Assembly: GCA_964587555.1 (NCBI GenBank)
Contig: CAZPLR010000005.1
Location: 11,541-75,540 of the forward strand
From: JAHHTP01 sp964587555
GTDB lineage: Bacteria > Bacillota > Clostridia > Oscillospirales > Ruminococcaceae
Length of the DNA stretch: 64,000 bases
Direction: 5' to 3'
The notes under the pieces are model-generated. The model searched no databases, was not told the DNA's origin, and saw only the letters and a program-made list of their open reading frames with translations. Every line of letters begins with the position of its first letter. Within the stretch, counting starts at the first letter, position 1. This document shows, in pieces, positions 9,463 to 17,302 of this stretch. Both the position numbers and the translations under genes were made by a program.

Positions 9463-9537
9463 CTTTATGCCCTATCCTTTCCTTTTTACAACCGTTCCCT
9501 CCGCCAAAGGCACTCCGCCTTTCGCTCTTCCATTCTT

Positions 9538-10128
9538 TCATCCGGCAAGAAACCCCTTGCCATACCAATAAAAACAGCCCGCAGCCAACGCGCATATCAG
9601 CGCCCAAAGCCCCGCCTGCCGCAGCGCCAAAAGCAGATGCTGCCTTAGCTGCCGCCTGATTTCGTTTTCCTCCGCTTTATAAAGCCCTGTAAACGAAAGT
9701 CCCGCCTTTGCCGCTGGGAAAAACGTCATGAAATATCCCGCTGCAAGCGGCAGATACCAAAGCAGCAAAAACCATATCCCTTCAAAGCTTTCACCCATGA
9801 GCAGCATTCCGCCGCAGCCGCAGACAACGCCCGCCGCAGCGGATACAAGCAGGATGAAGGGCTGTCCGACTAGCCATAACCCAAAGCACACAACCAAAAC
9901 CAGCAGGGCAAGTCCGGCAAGATAGATACGGCCTCCAAACGCAGCCAGCGCCTGAAACGAGCCGTCAAGCGTCTTCCATATCGCAAACTGCCCGTCAAGC
10001 AGCGCCTTTACGCTCTTTGCCTCCTCGGTCAGCTGCAAATGCAGCATGAATCCGCCGCAAATCAACCCCGCTAAATAAGAAACGGTTAAAAAGCATCCCG
10101 CATTTCTGCCCCAAAATCTTTGTCCCAT
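9538..10128 (-). CDS. Membrane protein with SpoIIM-like layout
   Basis: A 196-residue protein with an N-terminal membrane helix (FLTVSYLAGLICGGFML), a polar segment of about 40 residues, three central helices and a C-terminal helix. The order of helices, and a glycine-rich helix ending near GQPFILLVSAAAGVVCG followed by a second helix with LLWYLPLAAGYFM, resemble stage II sporulation protein M and its relatives. I infer a SpoIIM-like fold from this but see no diagnostic motif. It lies between scfB and the DUF624 gene, so it may equally be a transport or maturation partner of that cluster. Confidence 0.5.
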   Translation of the reverse strand: MGQRFWGRNAGCFLTVSYLAGLICGGFMLHLQLTEEAKSVKALLDGQFAIWKTLDGSFQALAAFGGRIYLAGLALLVLVVCFGLWLVGQPFILLVSAAAGVVCGCGGMLLMGESFEGIWFLLLWYLPLAAGYFMTFFPAAKAGLSFTGLYKAEENEIRRQLRQHLLLALRQAGLWALICALAAGCFYWYGKGFLAG

Positions 10129-10213
10129 ATACCCATCCCTTTCCGAAAGAAGATTACGGTATATCCTATGGGCAAGTCCTTTTATTTATGCCTTTTTCTT
10201 CCAAACGGCATTC

Positions 10214-11608
10214 TTAGCAGATATGCGAAAACTTTCTCTCTTCCTCTTCGTTAAGATCAGCCAGCGCAGCCTTTATCATGATCGCGCATTCCACCCGTTT
10301 TTTCTCCAGCTCACAGGACAGGTGGTGCGGGATCGACATATCGCCCGCATAGAGGTAGCTGTTTGCATTGCATCCGCCGCTGCAATAAAACTTCGCCCAG
10401 CAGTCCTTACAGCCCTTGCGGGAATAAATGTTCGAATGCGCAAAATACAGCTTTTTTTCTTGGTCAACCGACAAATCCAGCACGCTCCCCATTTTCCAGT
10501 CCTCCAAACCGACAAACTGGTGACATGGGTAAATATCTCCATCCGGTGTTACCGCGACATATTCGTTGCCGCAGCCGCATCCGCGCAGACGCTTGATCGC
10601 ACAAGGACCTTGATCCAGGTCGATCATGAAATGGAAAAAGTTGATTGGGATACCCGCTTTTTTGCGGCGGATGATCTCGACCGCAAGCCTGTCGTACTCC
10701 GCGAAAATGCGCGGAAGATCCTCCTCCTTAAGCGCATATGGCTTGTCCGGGTCGGTCACAACCGGCTCCACCGAAATCTGGTCAAAGCCCTCATCGTTCA
10801 GATGCATCACATCGTTTGCAAAATCCAAATTGTCGCTTGTAAAGGTGCCGCGCACATAATACTGCCCGTCGCCGCGCTTCTTGACCAAATCCTTATACTT
10901 CGGCATGATGATATCGTAGCTTCCTTTGCCGTTCGGCGTCGGACGATTGGCGTCGTTGATCTCCGGCCTGCCGTCAACCGAAAGCACAACGTTTGACATC
11001 TCCTTGTTGATAAAATCGGTGATCTCTTCGTTTAACAGCATCCCATTGGTCGTGATGGTAAAACGGAAATTTTTGTTGTACTCCTTCTCTTTCGAGCGGG
11101 CGTACTCCACTACCTTTTTCACCACATTGATATTCATCAACGGTTCGCCGCCGAAAAAGTCAAGCTCCAAATTCTTGCGTGCGCCGGAATACTTGATTAA
11201 AAAATCGATCGCCGCTTTGCCAACCTTCTCGCTCATCAGCTTTCTTCCGCCAGCGTAATCGCCGGTGGAAGCAAAGCAGTATTTGCAGCGCAGATTACAG
11301 TCGTGCGCGATATTTAAGCACATCGCCTTGATCGGCGCCGCCGCCAGTATTCCGGAATACTGCTCGTAATCGTCAGCACTGAACAAAACGCCGGCGTCAA
11401 ACAGCTCTTTGATCTCGGCATACGCCTCGTCTATCTCATCCTTTGAAAACTCCGGCAATTGCGCATAAAGCATGTCCGGTAGCTGCGCCTCAACCGGCGG
11501 CGCAACAAAATCAAGCATCCGGTACATCACATCGTCTACCAGATGCACGCCGCCGCTATGTACATCTAATACGATATTAAAGCCGTTCTGGCGGTATTTA
11601 TGTATCAC
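10214..11608 (-). CDS. scfB: SCIFF peptide maturase (radical SAM/SPASM, thioether-forming)
   Basis: Radical SAM enzyme that installs thioether crosslinks in the SCIFF ribosomal peptide. Residues 1-90 form a peptide-binding (RRE-like) region. The radical SAM cluster cysteines are Cys104, Cys108 and Cys111 in CNLRCKYCF. The SPASM part follows with a Cys-rich GCGCGNEYVAVTPDGDIYPCHQF segment and the C-terminal CKDCWAKFYCSGGCNANSY. Length of 464 residues matches the clostridial SCIFF maturases. The start is a GTG nine bases after GGAGG. The precursor gene lies 94 bases upstream, separated by a hairpin at 11631-11671. Confidence 0.95.
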   Translation of the reverse strand: MIHKYRQNGFNIVLDVHSGGVHLVDDVMYRMLDFVAPPVEAQLPDMLYAQLPEFSKDEIDEAYAEIKELFDAGVLFSADDYEQYSGILAAAPIKAMCLNIAHDCNLRCKYCFASTGDYAGGRKLMSEKVGKAAIDFLIKYSGARKNLELDFFGGEPLMNINVVKKVVEYARSKEKEYNKNFRFTITTNGMLLNEEITDFINKEMSNVVLSVDGRPEINDANRPTPNGKGSYDIIMPKYKDLVKKRGDGQYYVRGTFTSDNLDFANDVMHLNDEGFDQISVEPVVTDPDKPYALKEEDLPRIFAEYDRLAVEIIRRKKAGIPINFFHFMIDLDQGPCAIKRLRGCGCGNEYVAVTPDGDIYPCHQFVGLEDWKMGSVLDLSVDQEKKLYFAHSNIYSRKGCKDCWAKFYCSGGCNANSYLYAGDMSIPHHLSCELEKKRVECAIMIKAALADLNEEEERKFSHIC

Positions 11609-11630
11609 TGAATCATCCTCCCAAAATATG

Positions 11631-11671
11631 CAAAAGACAAAGGCAACAGCCTGTAAAGCAGAACTGCTGCC
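11631..11671 (-). terminator. Hairpin between SCIFF precursor and maturase genes (possible attenuator)
   Basis: On the minus strand an 8-bp stem (11664-11671 with 11642-11649, one GU pair) is followed by TTTGTCTTTT. It lies in the 94-base gap between scfA and scfB. Such a partial terminator would let precursor RNA exceed maturase RNA. The stem is interrupted by an alternative inner hairpin and the U-tract is imperfect. Confidence 0.5.
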
Positions 11672-11702
11672 CCGTTCCCCTCTTCAACGCAGTCGTCGAG
11701 GG

Positions 11703-11840
11703 TTATTTTTCGCACTTCTGATTCGCTACGGTGCAGGAAGTCTTGCACGCAGACTGACAGGAGGCTTGGCACTCGCCGCAGCCGCCCTTCGCAGCGGTTT
11801 TTTTCAGATTCGCAGAATTTAATGTTTTACAGTGTTTCAT
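11703..11840 (-). CDS. scfA: SCIFF ribosomally made peptide precursor (six cysteines in forty-five)
   Basis: A 45-residue reading frame starting MKHCKTLNSANLKKT and ending TVANQKCEK. The conserved second half contains CGECQASCQSACKTSC. The six family cysteines are Cys21, Cys24, Cys28, Cys32, Cys36 and Cys43; Cys4 is a seventh, at a position that I recall as Ile or another hydrophobic residue in the usual SCIFF peptide. GAAAGGGA lies 10 bases before the ATG. SCIFF is almost universal in Clostridia and is crosslinked Cys-to-Thr by ScfB; its physiological role is still unclear. The location next to scfB, a TIGR04086-like membrane protein and yajC fits the known clostridial context. Confidence 0.95.
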   Translation of the reverse strand: MKHCKTLNSANLKKTAAKGGCGECQASCQSACKTSCTVANQKCEK

Positions 11841-11913
11841 AATTCCAATTCCCTTTCTAGCTATCTATTTCCAGCTGGTTTCCCAACCAAAAACACATCT
11901 TTATAAATCTTTC

Positions 11914-12360
11914 TTACCGGTACCTCGGCTTTCTCTTCTTCTGCGCACGATAAGCGCCGAGAAACGCCCCTAGAATACACAGCACTGCGCTCACTAACAG
12001 CTTTCCGGCTGTAGATACTTCGAATCGCAGCCCAAATACAATCAAATTTCCGACTGTCAGAATCAACACATACAAAAGACAGCATATACACCCGATGATA
12101 AGCCCCTTCCTGCCGAAAGAGCCTCCCGCCGAAAAGCCGAATACAAACGCGCCGATGCAAACGCAGACCGCCGCAATTCCGCCGATAAATGTCACCGGAA
12201 CGCCAAATTTCCCGATCATCCAAGCCGACAACAGCAAAAGCGCCGCTGTGCAAAGGATCCCGCAGAATAACCCCAGTCCGATTGATTTTGCATATCGTCC
12301 TGCTGCCGTATCGGCGTTTTCTCCGGTCTGATTCCCTGCTCTTATGCTCCCTTTTCCCAT
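11914..12360 (-). CDS. TIGR04086-like four-helix membrane protein
   Basis: A 148-residue protein with a basic N terminus and four closely spaced hydrophobic helices (about residues 25-135) ending in the basic tail QKKRKPRYR. Proteins of this type, named TIGR04086 in family collections, are restricted to Clostridia and commonly lie between yajC and the SCIFF genes. Function is unknown; a role in export or handling of SCIFF is an inference from position only. I use the ATG at 12360, which has GAAGAGGGG six bases ahead; the ATG six codons upstream lacks a ribosome site. A longer overlapping frame here is rich in Arg/Cys and not credible. Confidence 0.75.
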   Translation of the reverse strand: MGKGSIRAGNQTGENADTAAGRYAKSIGLGLFCGILCTAALLLLSAWMIGKFGVPVTFIGGIAAVCVCIGAFVFGFSAGGSFGRKGLIIGCICCLLYVLILTVGNLIVFGLRFEVSTAGKLLVSAVLCILGAFLGAYRAQKKRKPRYR

Positions 12361-12421
12361 ACCGCACCCCTCTTCCATCAGAAATCATCTGCTAAAAGAT
12401 ATGCGGCAAAGCGGGAAAGCA

Positions 12422-12790
12422 TTACTGAACCGAGTCTTTTTTCTTTTTGATGCTTTTGGTGTCGACCTGCTGTTCTTCGTGAACCGTCTCATTGGTCTGA
12501 ACTGCCCAGCGTTTTACGCGGATCTTGTTGCGGTTGTCGCCGGATTCAATGAGCAGCGTGTCCTCTTTGATGTTGACAACAATGCCCTCAATACCGCCGA
12601 TCGTCACAACAATATCGCCGACCTGAATATTATTGCGCATGCTCTGGGTTTCTTTCTCCTTTTTGCGCTGCGGACGGATGATGAGAAAATACATCACGAC
12701 GATCAAAAGCGCAAACGGAAGAATAGTGGTGAGAATCGAAACTACCCCGCTGCCCTCCGTAGTGGTGGTAGTCATCATACTGCTTAACAT
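12422..12790 (-). CDS. yajC: Preprotein translocase accessory subunit YajC
   Basis: Small single-span membrane protein that associates with SecDF at the Sec translocon. After a Thr-rich N terminus there is one membrane helix (ILTTILPFALLIVVMYFLII) and the family motif RPQRKKEKE. The cytoplasmic domain VGDIVVTIGGIEGIVVNIKEDTLLIE follows. The tail from about residue 95 is basic and longer than in Escherichia coli. The ATG at 12790 is eight bases after AGGAGGG; an in-frame GTG nine bases upstream is too close to that site. It is the first gene after the promoter at 12824-12852. Confidence 0.93.
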   Translation of the reverse strand: MLSSMMTTTTTEGSGVVSILTTILPFALLIVVMYFLIIRPQRKKEKETQSMRNNIQVGDIVVTIGGIEGIVVNIKEDTLLIESGDNRNKIRVKRWAVQTNETVHEEQQVDTKSIKKKKDSVQ

Positions 12791-12823
12791 GTGTAGCACC
12801 CTCCTAAAATCACTGTTTTTCTC

Positions 12824-12852
12824 ATTATAACAAATATGAAGTCAAAATACAA
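12824..12852 (-). promoter_or_regulatory. Sigma-A type promoter for the yajC-SCIFF cluster
   Basis: On the minus strand TTGTAT (12847-12852), 17 bases, then TATAAT (12824-12829), with a TGT extension just before the -10 element. It lies 34 bases ahead of the yajC start. No promoter of equal quality is seen directly before scfA. Confidence 0.75.
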
Positions 12853-12872
12853 TAGGTTAAACTGTAAATATT

Positions 12873-13808
12873 TTATGATAACGCCTTTTTCGCAGTTTCA
12901 ACAATATGCGCCGCAGTCAAACCATATTTCTCCAGAAGCTCCACAGCCGGTCCGGATTGCCCGAATACGTCCGCGACGCCAACCTTCAGTACCCTTGTCG
13001 GGCAATGCTCGGACAAATATTCCGCAACCGCGCTTCCAAGCCCGCCGATGACATTATGCTCCTCGGCGGTCACAATGGCCTTTGTTTCCTTCGCCGCTTT
13101 TAAGACCAACTCGGTGTCGAGCGGTTTGATCGTATGGATGTTTAAAACGCGTGCCGAGATACCGCAAGCTTCCAGCTCCTTCGCCGCTTCCAGCGCTTTG
13201 CCCACCATCAGCCCAGTCGCAATAAGCGTAACATCGTTTCCATCCTTTAAGGTAACGCCTTTGCCGATCTCAAAATGGTAGTTTTCCGGATCGTTGACCT
13301 GTTCCACCGCCAAACGCCCCAGCCTGACATACGCAGGACCGTCGTAATCCGCCAGCGCGAAGATCGCAGCTTTCGTCTCTAAATCGTCCGCCGGATTGAT
13401 AATCACCATTCCCGGAATGGTGCGCATCAGCGCGATGTCCTCGCAGCACTGATGGGAAGCGCCGTCCTCGCCGACCGAAATGCCGGCGTGAGTCGCGCAG
13501 ATCTTCACCGGAAGATGCGGATAACCGATCGAATTGCGGACAATCTCAAACGCCCTGCCCGCAGCAAACATCGCAAACGAGCTTGCGTAAACCTTTTTTC
13601 CGGTTGTCGCTAATCCCGCCGCAACGCCGAGCATGTTGCACTCCGCAATCCCGCAGTCGATAAAACGGTCTGGAAACGCCTTTTTGAAAACGCCGGTTTT
13701 GGTAGCGGCAGCTAAGTCGGCGTCCAAAACGATTACATCCGGGTCTTTTTCCCCCAGCATGGCAAGCGCGTTGCCGTAGCTTTCTCTAGTTGCAATTTTA
13801 TTAGCCAT
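12873..13808 (-). CDS. Transketolase family protein, C-terminal (pyrimidine-binding and C) subunit
   Basis: The second half of a split transketolase, moving two-carbon units between sugar phosphates with the partner encoded upstream. It begins MANKIATRESYGNALAMLG and carries the pyrimidine-domain features CGIAECNMLGVAAGLA (with the catalytic Glu in AECN), FAMFAAGRAFE and HQCCEDIALMRTIPGM. The C-terminal domain contains VTAEEHNVIGGLGSAV. I start at the ATG at 13808; it gives 311 residues, usual for the split form. The upstream extension lies in another gene. The spacing to the N-terminal subunit is 26 bases. Confidence 0.92.
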   Translation of the reverse strand: MANKIATRESYGNALAMLGEKDPDVIVLDADLAAATKTGVFKKAFPDRFIDCGIAECNMLGVAAGLATTGKKVYASSFAMFAAGRAFEIVRNSIGYPHLPVKICATHAGISVGEDGASHQCCEDIALMRTIPGMVIINPADDLETKAAIFALADYDGPAYVRLGRLAVEQVNDPENYHFEIGKGVTLKDGNDVTLIATGLMVGKALEAAKELEACGISARVLNIHTIKPLDTELVLKAAKETKAIVTAEEHNVIGGLGSAVAEYLSEHCPTRVLKVGVADVFGQSGPAVELLEKYGLTAAHIVETAKKALS

Positions 13809-13834
13809 TCTGAATACCCATTCCTTTCGCCAGA

Positions 13835-14677
13835 TCAATTGTTCAGAAAACTGTAGGCAGCTTTTAGATCCTCGCACGCCTTTACATACTGCTCGTCGTT
13901 CGGCGCAGCACCGTGCCAACCAACCTGATTCTCCATAAAGGAAACGCCCTTGCCCTTGACGCTCTTCTGGACGATGGCAACCGGCTTTCCGCTTACCTTG
14001 CGCGCCTTTTCAAAGGTCCTTTCGATGTCGTCAAAATCATGCGCGTCCATCGTGAATACTTCCCAGCCAAACGCCGCAAACTTCTCCGGAATTGGCTCCG
14101 GGGAGCAGACCTCCGACAGCTTACCGTCGATCTGAAGCCCGTTGTAGTCGACAATAGCAACCAAATTATCCAGTTGATAGTTCCCAGCGAACATCGCCGC
14201 TTCCCAGACCATGCCTTCCTCTAATTCGCCGTCGCCCAGAATGGCGTAAACACGGTAGTCCTTTTTCGAAAGCTTTGCCGAAAGCGCCATGCCGCAGGCG
14301 GCGGAAATGCCCTGTCCCAGCGAACCGGTGCTCATATCCACGCCCGGAATCTTCTTTTTATCCGGATGCCCCTGAAGCATCGCGCCGGTATGGCGCAGCC
14401 TCAGCAGCTCCTCCTTCGGGAAATAGCCGCAGTTTGCGAGCGTCGAATAAAGCGCGGGAGCCGCATGACCCTTCGACAGCACAAAACGGTCGCGATTTTC
14501 ATCCTGCGGATTTTTCGGATCGATCCGCATCTCCGCTCGATACAGATAGGTTAACGTATCCGCGATGGAAAGCGATCCTCCCGGATGTCCCGACTTCGCG
14601 GCATGTACGCCGTCGATAATCCCCTGTCTTACCGCATACGCAAAGGCTTGTAATTCTTTTCTCTTTTCGTTTGTCAT
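13835..14677 (-). CDS. Transketolase family protein, N-terminal (ThDP pyrophosphate-binding) subunit
   Basis: First half of the split transketolase. It shows the family pattern HAAKSGHPGGSLSIADTLTYLY, FVLSKGHAAPALYS and GSLGQGISAACGMALSAKL. The thiamine diphosphate-binding signature is ILGDGELEEGMVWEAAMFAGNYQLDNLVAIVDYNGLQIDG (GDG then about 25 residues to N). At 280 residues from the ATG at 14677 it has normal length; that ATG follows GGAGG by six bases. The upstream in-frame extension has no ribosome site. Together the pair works in the non-oxidative pentose phosphate pathway, though some such pairs act on other ketose donors. Confidence 0.92.
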   Translation of the reverse strand: MTNEKRKELQAFAYAVRQGIIDGVHAAKSGHPGGSLSIADTLTYLYRAEMRIDPKNPQDENRDRFVLSKGHAAPALYSTLANCGYFPKEELLRLRHTGAMLQGHPDKKKIPGVDMSTGSLGQGISAACGMALSAKLSKKDYRVYAILGDGELEEGMVWEAAMFAGNYQLDNLVAIVDYNGLQIDGKLSEVCSPEPIPEKFAAFGWEVFTMDAHDFDDIERTFEKARKVSGKPVAIVQKSVKGKGVSFMENQVGWHGAAPNDEQYVKACEDLKAAYSFLNN

Positions 14678-14779
14678 GCCAAACCTCCATGAAACAAAAA
14701 CTATCTGAACCCGCCCTTTGGGCGCGTCCTTCTTATTTATCTCAGCACCGCTTTGGGTGAAGAAAGTCAAATGAAATAC

Positions 14780-15751
14780 TCACTCCGCTTCTCGCAGCGT
14801 TCTTAAAAATGCCGTAAAATACTCCGGCAGCGCAGAGTCAAAATACAGCCGCTCCCCTGTGATCGGGTGCAGAAAACCGATGGTCTTCGCGTGCAGGCAC
14901 TGTCCGCCCAAGGATGCAATGCATTTTTTCGGCCCGTAGACCTCATCCCCCGCCACCGGATGTCCAAGATACGCCATGTGGACGCGAATCTGGTGCGTCC
15001 GTCCGGTTTCCAGCCGCAGCCGCAGATGGGTAAATCCCTGATACCGCTTAATCACCCTGTAATGCGTTATGGCCTCCCTGCCGTCGCCGCAGACGCACAT
15101 CCTTTTTCGATCCAGTCTGCTGCGCCCAATCGGTTCGTTCACAACGCCGCAATCCTCCTGAAAGCCGCCGTAAACGACCGCCTCATACTCGCGCAGAAAA
15201 GAATGCGCCTTGATCTGTTCAGCCAGCCCCGCGTGCGCCGCATCGTTTTTGGCGACGATCAGAAGCCCGCTTGTATTCTTATCGATCCGGTGAATTATCC
15301 CCGGACGAATCGCGCCGCCGATGCCAGAAAGACTATCCCCACAATGGTATAAAAGCGCGTTAACCAACGTATGCTCGTAATTACCCGCAGCAGGATGCAC
15401 AACCATCCCTTTCGGCTTATTCACCACCAATAAATCCTGATCCTCATAAACGATTGCAAGCGGAATATTCTCCGGCTTTGCTTCAATCGGTTTCGCGGGC
15501 GGTACGATCACACTGACAATCTGTCCGGCGCGCAGCTTATCGTTCTTCCGGCAGCGCGCGCCGTTTACCGTTACTGCGCCGCCGTCGATCAGCTTCTGCA
15601 AAAATGCGCGGGAAAACCGCGTATCCTCGCCCGAAAGCGCCTGCGTCAAAAAAAGATCCAGCCGCTGCCCGTCCTGAACAGCCGCGAATGTATACGCTTC
15701 ATCCGGTTCTTCCTCCGTCAAAAGCAGATGCAGCCGCATATCCTCGCTCAT
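14780..15751 (-). CDS. RluA/RluD family pseudouridine synthase
   Basis: Isomerises uridines in rRNA or tRNA. An S4 RNA-binding domain occupies about residues 28-88 (RLDLFLTQAL, FLQKLIDGGAVTVNG). The catalytic domain follows with DLLVVNKPKGMVVHPAAGN and the active motif HRIDKNTSGLL, in which Asp157 is the expected nucleophile. GRTHQIRVHMAYLGHPVAGDEVYG is also typical. The 323-residue length matches the Bacillus YlyB type, which likewise follows lspA. Its start overlaps the lspA stop by four bases, so the two are translationally coupled. Confidence 0.93.
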   Translation of the reverse strand: MSEDMRLHLLLTEEEPDEAYTFAAVQDGQRLDLFLTQALSGEDTRFSRAFLQKLIDGGAVTVNGARCRKNDKLRAGQIVSVIVPPAKPIEAKPENIPLAIVYEDQDLLVVNKPKGMVVHPAAGNYEHTLVNALLYHCGDSLSGIGGAIRPGIIHRIDKNTSGLLIVAKNDAAHAGLAEQIKAHSFLREYEAVVYGGFQEDCGVVNEPIGRSRLDRKRMCVCGDGREAITHYRVIKRYQGFTHLRLRLETGRTHQIRVHMAYLGHPVAGDEVYGPKKCIASLGGQCLHAKTIGFLHPITGERLYFDSALPEYFTAFLRTLREAE

Positions 15752-16233
15752 TGCGCCGCCTTTTCCTCTTTCCGCCCCTTTTTACCGAAATCCGAAAACA
15801 GGATAGCAATCGCAAGGACGATCGTTCCACAAACCACGCAGACATCTGCAAAATTAAAGATTGCAAAATGGATGATGCGGAAATCGATATAATCGATCAC
15901 ATATCCGCGAAACACCCGGTCAACCAAATTCCCAATTCCGCCTCCAATAATGGTAGCGGCAGACCAGATCATCGACCGCGGCGTCGTTTTCCTGCAGGCG
16001 CAAAGCCAGATGATTCCAGCGATGAGCGCAAGCGAAGTGATGAGTACCAGAAAAAAGCCTTTGCCCTGCATCGAACTGAACGCGGCACCCTTGTTCTCCG
16101 CATAGGTCAAATAAACCGCCTCTCCAATCACCGGAACACTCGATACCGGCTGTAGGTACAGCTTGACAAAATACTTGACGAGCTGATCCGCACCGACCAG
16201 CGCCACAGCATAAATCAAAGCAATATATTTCAT
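15748..16233 (-). CDS. lspA: Lipoprotein signal peptidase (signal peptidase II)
   Basis: Membrane aspartyl protease that removes the signal peptide from diacylglyceryl-prolipoproteins. There are four membrane helices in 161 residues. The catalytic pair is Asp105 (GNLVDRV) and Asp130 (FNFADV), and the conserved N-terminal DQLVKYFV and AENKGAAF segments are present. It sits 34 bases after divIVA and overlaps the following pseudouridine synthase gene by four bases, the same order as in Bacillus and many Clostridia. Confidence 0.95.
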   Translation of the reverse strand: MKYIALIYAVALVGADQLVKYFVKLYLQPVSSVPVIGEAVYLTYAENKGAAFSSMQGKGFFLVLITSLALIAGIIWLCACRKTTPRSMIWSAATIIGGGIGNLVDRVFRGYVIDYIDFRIIHFAIFNFADVCVVCGTIVLAIAILFSDFGKKGRKEEKAAQ

Positions 16234-16267
16234 AGCCTGAAGCTGCCTTTCTATCCCGCGCCAAAAA

Positions 16268-17218
16268 TTACTTATCGCCGAACTTTAGGTCGGTGTATTT
16301 GCGCCCGCGCACAGGGTGGGAAACGTCCTGCATCGTCCGTCTCACGTCCTCTGGCGTTTTGTCTCCGTCGATCTTTTCGACCGGGATTACCGAGGTGTCG
16401 CCGTCCGAAAGCGGCGCCTTCTCCTTATCCTGCGGGATGTCGGCGTCGAGCGATTCAAACGAAAGCTGATTTTCCGGCTCCTTCTGCTTCGGTTCCTCTT
16501 CCTTTACCGGCTCTTCCTTTACCGGCGCTTCCTCCGCCTGCTCAGACACATCCTTTTCCTCGGCAAACGCTGCATCCGGCGCTTCCTCTAAAACCTCGTC
16601 GACCGCCTTTTCCAGTGCTTTATCTTCCTCGGTCGTTTCCTCCGGGAACACCTCCGGACGATAATCTGTTTCGCTCAAATCCGGAATCCGGTTGATTGCG
16701 TCGAGATGGACGCGGTACAGCTCAAACAGATCTGCCTTGAACGAGGATGCTGCCGCCTTTGCGATCTCCAGCGTTTTGCGCTCGATTGCCGTTTGCTTTT
16801 TTAACTCGTTCAGCTCAAGCAGCGCCTTATTCTTCAGATCGCGGATGAGCTTTTCGGTTTCTTCCATCGCTTCATTGGAGATATCCAATGCCCGCTGATG
16901 CGCAGATTCGACCGTCTGCGCCGCCTTATCCTCCGCCGCGCCCTTGATCTCCTCCGCCTCGGTCTCGGCGTCATTGATGATTTTATTGCCGTACTTCTGC
17001 GCCTTAACCAGTGCTTCGCGTACCGCTTCCTCGCTCGCGCGATATTCTTCCGTTTTATCGGCAAGCAGCTTGATATCGTGTAAAAGCCCTTCTTTTTCCT
17101 TCTCCAGTCCTTTTACATAGGAGATAACCTCCTGCATGAAAGCGTCAACGTCATCCGATTTGTAGCTGCCAAACGCGCCGCGCGCAAAGCTTTTGGTTTC
17201 GATCGTTCTTGCGTCCAT
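16268..17218 (-). CDS. divIVA: DivIVA domain protein
   Basis: Curvature-sensing coiled-coil protein that marks the cell poles or septum in Gram-positive bacteria. The N terminus has the DivIVA pattern (KSFARGAFGSYKSDDVDAFMQEVISYV), in which the aromatic residue of the membrane-binding turn is preserved. A long coiled coil follows to about residue 165. The last 140 residues are acidic and Pro/Glu-rich with a basic end (RGRKYTDLKFGDK); this is longer than the Bacillus protein. The ATG at 17218 has AAAGGG nine bases ahead; an ATG three codons earlier abuts that site. It follows ylmH by 84 bases. Confidence 0.9.
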   Translation of the reverse strand: MDARTIETKSFARGAFGSYKSDDVDAFMQEVISYVKGLEKEKEGLLHDIKLLADKTEEYRASEEAVREALVKAQKYGNKIINDAETEAEEIKGAAEDKAAQTVESAHQRALDISNEAMEETEKLIRDLKNKALLELNELKKQTAIERKTLEIAKAAASSFKADLFELYRVHLDAINRIPDLSETDYRPEVFPEETTEEDKALEKAVDEVLEEAPDAAFAEEKDVSEQAEEAPVKEEPVKEEEPKQKEPENQLSFESLDADIPQDKEKAPLSDGDTSVIPVEKIDGDKTPEDVRRTMQDVSHPVRGRKYTDLKFGDK

Positions 17219-17302
17219 TTCCTTCATCCCTTTCTATGCCGCGCCAAAAAACGAAATCCCGTTTTTCGACCCCTTATGCAGCGCGGTCATTTCTATTCGT
17301 TC

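Noticed and set aside
10223..10996. A 257-codon plus-strand reading frame
   Set aside because: Antisense to scfB, whose radical SAM and SPASM motifs are clear.
11841..11913. A possible separate promoter for scfA
   Set aside because: TTGGTT with 17-base spacing to TAGATA matches poorly; the yajC promoter is far better.
11861..12388. A 175-codon minus-strand frame overlapping the TIGR04086-like gene
   Set aside because: Arg/Cys-rich product without hydrophobic helices; the other frame gives a clean four-helix protein with a ribosome site.
14715..14735. A GC hairpin between the transketolase and pseudouridine synthase genes
   Set aside because: The stem is short and the T-run on the minus strand lies about 12 bases away, so a terminator call is not justified.
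17240..17265. An AT-rich hairpin before divIVA
   Set aside because: Stem is only A/T-rich with a short core; too weak for a terminator.
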